NCBI RefSeq assembly: GCF_046630445.1
Contig: NC_092338.1
Coordinates: 203,391,501-203,455,500 of the forward strand
DNA length: 64,000 bases
Reading direction: 5' to 3'
Origin: Rutidosis leptorrhynchoides
Lineage: Eukaryota > Streptophyta > Magnoliopsida > Asterales > Asteraceae
Numbering within the stretch: the first letter of the stretch is position 1; each line of letters opens with the position of its first letter. Both the position numbers and the translations under genes were made by a program. This document shows, one piece after another, positions 61,801 through 64,000 of this stretch. The notes under the pieces were generated by a model. That model saw nothing but the letters and a program-made list of their open reading frames with translations, did not search any database and was not told the DNA's origin.

Positions 61801-63291
61801 TGTTGCCGATGCCCTTAGTCGGAAGGACGATGTTAAACGTGTTCGCGCTCTAAATCTAAAAATCAAATCGAATCTTATATCACGAATCTGTGAAGCTCAA
61901 TTGGAAGCTATTAAACCGACACTTATCGAAGGTGAAGGAACTATAGGTTTTGAGAACCAACTTCAAGTGAAAGCTAATGGTACACGGTACTTTGGCAACA
62001 GAATTTGGGTTCCTCGCTTCCATGAACTAGTCTTGGATGAAGCTCATAAGACTAGGTATTCTATTCATCCCGGTTCCAATAAGATGTATCATGATGTGAA
62101 GGAATTTTACTGGTGGCCTAACATGAAAGACGACATTGCTACTTATGTTAGCAAATGTCTCACTTGTTTGAAAGTCAAGGCCGAACATCAAAAGCCTTCT
62201 GGTCTGTTGACACAACCCGATATTCCGCAGTGGAAGTGGGAGTGCATCACTATGGACTTCGTTACTAAGTTACCTAAGACTTCGAATGGTAACGATACTA
62301 TTTGGGTCATAGTTGATCGTCTTAAGAAACTGACAAGATGGAGCAATTATCACAGCTTTATATTAATGAAATTGTCTCACGTCATGGTGTTCCTATCTCG
62401 ATTATTTCTGATCGCGATATTCGATTTGTTTCTAGATTATGGAAAACTCTACAATCTTCTCTTGGAACTCAACTCGACATGAGTACAGCCTATCGTCCGC
62501 AAACTGATGGTCAGAGTGAACGAACTATTCAAACCATGGAGGATATGCTACGTGCTTGTGCAATCAATTTCGGCAAAGGATAGGATAGACATCTACCTTT
62601 GGTTGAATTTTCTTACAATAACAGTTATCACTTCAGTATTAAAGCTGCACCTTTTGAAGCTTTATATGGACGGAAGTGTAGACCCCCTTTGTGTTGGGAC
62701 GAACTTGAGGACAGACATTTAACTGGTCCTGAAATCATTCACGAAACTATCGAAAAAATCGTTCAGATTAAGCAATGTTTAGAAACTTCCCGTAGCCGAC
62801 AAAAGAGCTATGCCGATAAGAAATGAAAAGACATCAAATACCAAGTTGGAGATAAAGTCATGTTAAAAGTATCCCCTTGGAAAGGTGTTGTCCGCTTCGA
62901 TAAGCGAAGTAAACTCAGTCCACGATATGTTGGACAATTCACAATCACAGAAAGAGTCGGTCTCGTGGCATATCGACTAGAACTACCAACCGAACTCAGT
63001 CAAGTACATGATGTGTTTCATGTCTCAAATCTTAAAAGGTGTCTTGCTGATGACACACTTGTTATTCCTCTGGATGATGTCCGCATTGATGAGCAAATGC
63101 ACTTCATTGAAGAGCCTATAAAAATCATGGAAGGAGAGGTCAAACAAATGCGTAAAAACAATATACCTATCGTTAAAGTCCTTTGGAATTCGCGTAGAGT
63201 CCCCGAATATACCTGGGAACACAAAGACCATATGATACGGAAATATCCCCATCTCTTCTCAACTGCTGATGCAAACGAGGAATCTACCTAA
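58883..63291 (+). pseudogene. Element C gag-pol with chromodomain (decayed)
   Basis: One frame runs from gag (no in-frame ATG at its start) with GGNALTW, zinc knuckles [14 protein letters not shown] and [14 protein letters not shown], and protease [11 protein letters not shown], where the catalytic Asp is Asn. RT has [17 protein letters not shown] and [10 protein letters not shown], RNase H has [11 protein letters not shown], and integrase has [12 protein letters not shown] and TMDFVTKLP. Stops lie at 59225, 59639 and 61253. Near 62325 a deletion of roughly 12 codons plus one base removes the segment after IVDRL and shifts the frame. Integrase then continues from 62338 ([17 protein letters not shown]), with stops at 62581 and 62824. 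The C-terminal chromodomain (IPIVKVLWNSRRVPEYTWEH) ends at 63291. Confidence 0.92.
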
Positions 63292-63314
63292 AAACTTCGG
63301 GACGAAGTTTTCAA

Positions 63315-63328
63315 TAACGGGGAGGTAC
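63315..63328 (+). other. Polypurine tract of element C
   Basis: AACGGGGAGGTAC precedes the LTR start TATAACGACC. It differs by one base from the tract of B and D. Confidence 0.8.
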
Positions 63329-64000
63329 TATAACGACCCTCATTTTTCCATTCTATACTTTTCCTTATTAAATGCCCAATAATATAATTAAACTTTAATC
63401 AGTAATGGTTAAGCGTTAAGAATTATAAAATACGATAATTAACTTTATACATTACTTGACAAGTTAATAAAAAAAATTAATAAGTTAATTAACTTCTGTA
63501 AACAAATAAATAACTTTAAGACTTGTGTACTTAAAATAAATAAACTTGGATAATTAAGGATTTGTTAAGCTAGACTAAAGTACAAGGACTAAAGTAAAAA
63601 ATCCCAAACCCTAACCCTAAAAAGCCCTAGTCGAAAATTAAAAAAATATATATATATATGAATTGCCTAAAATACCCTCCTAATTACGGCCCAAGCATCC
63701 CCTCTTTACCCCTTTTCCAAGCCAACTTGTTCCCTAAGTAAAACCTAATCAAACCCTAATTCTAGAATCCTCCAATCTCTACTATAAATAGAGGTCTAGG
63801 CTAGAGCTAAAGATGTACCAAATCAAAACACAAATTCTCTCTCAAAATCTCTCTTCCCTCTCTCCCATTTTCGGCTCCCAAAATCGAAACACCACCACCA
63901 CCCATCGAAATCATCATCAATCTTCAAGGTGATCTTCAAGTGTTCTTCGCGTTCTTCGTGTTCTTCAAGAATCTTCGAGGTGTTCTTCAAATCTTCAAGG
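63329..64000 (+). repeat. Element C 3' LTR, first 672 bases
   Basis: It aligns with the start of the 5' LTR with a few percent differences, including a small deletion near 63395. A TATA box is at 63783-63794. It is cut by the window end. Confidence 0.9.

Larger units (their letters stand above)
54994..64000 (+). mobile_element. Element C: Ty3/gypsy chromovirus (3' LTR runs off the window)
   Basis: 5' LTR 54994-57697, Met-tRNA primer site, coiled-coil leader ORF, gag-pol with C-terminal chromodomain, polypurine tract, and 3' LTR from 63329 to the window end. Both LTRs start TATAACGA. The complete one ends GTGTGATA. Confidence 0.9.

Overview
The window is intergenic repeat DNA from a large plant genome. 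I found no host gene, rRNA, tRNA or CRISPR array. Almost every base can be assigned to five LTR retrotransposons nested in one another. The LTR termini and primer sites look to me like families common in Asteraceae (daisy family). That attribution is from memory, not a search, and is moderate at best.

Layout, outermost to innermost. Element D (minus strand) is the host: part of its 3' LTR is at 1-1153, its internal region is 1154-2761 plus 52753-54933, and its 5' LTR starts at 54934. It shows no gag-pol and looks non-autonomous. Element A (plus, Ty3/gypsy) inserted into D at 2762-52752 and is bounded by the 5-bp duplication GTTAT. Its 5' LTR is 2762-5744 and its truncated 3' LTR is 50678-52752. 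Its gag-pol is split into 7188-10097 and 27280-28183 by element B (plus, Ty3/gypsy chromovirus, 10098-27274, duplication AAGAT). B is a partial tandem dimer: LTR, internal, LTR, half an internal region, LTR fragment. Downstream of 28183, A is replaced by a 5'-truncated Ty1/copia element of SIRE/Maximus type (plus, 28184 to about 36600) and then by a minus-strand Athila-type Ty3/gypsy element (about 37100-50677). The Athila element sits inside A's 3' LTR and has lost its own 3' LTR. Element C (plus, Ty3/gypsy chromovirus, 54994 to past the window end) inserted into D's 5' LTR. It has TA...TA termini instead of TG...CA.

All gag-pol genes are decayed by stops, frameshifts or deletions. The exception is the gag/protease half of the second B copy. 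The most interesting content is in the extra genes. B carries two ORFs between the primer site and gag: an acidic protein with 18-bp coding repeats, and an F-box-like protein of 227 residues that is intact in copy 2. Each has a decayed or near-identical twin in the other copy. A, C and D carry unrelated-looking leader ORFs in the same position, several ending in a short coiled coil. Start sites of many of these extra ORFs directly follow splice-acceptor-like sequence. The Athila element has a zinc-knuckle ORF after pol, followed by an Athila-domain ORF in the env position for which a two-exon structure can be read off the sequence. It also carries three copies of a paired GC-rich palindrome.
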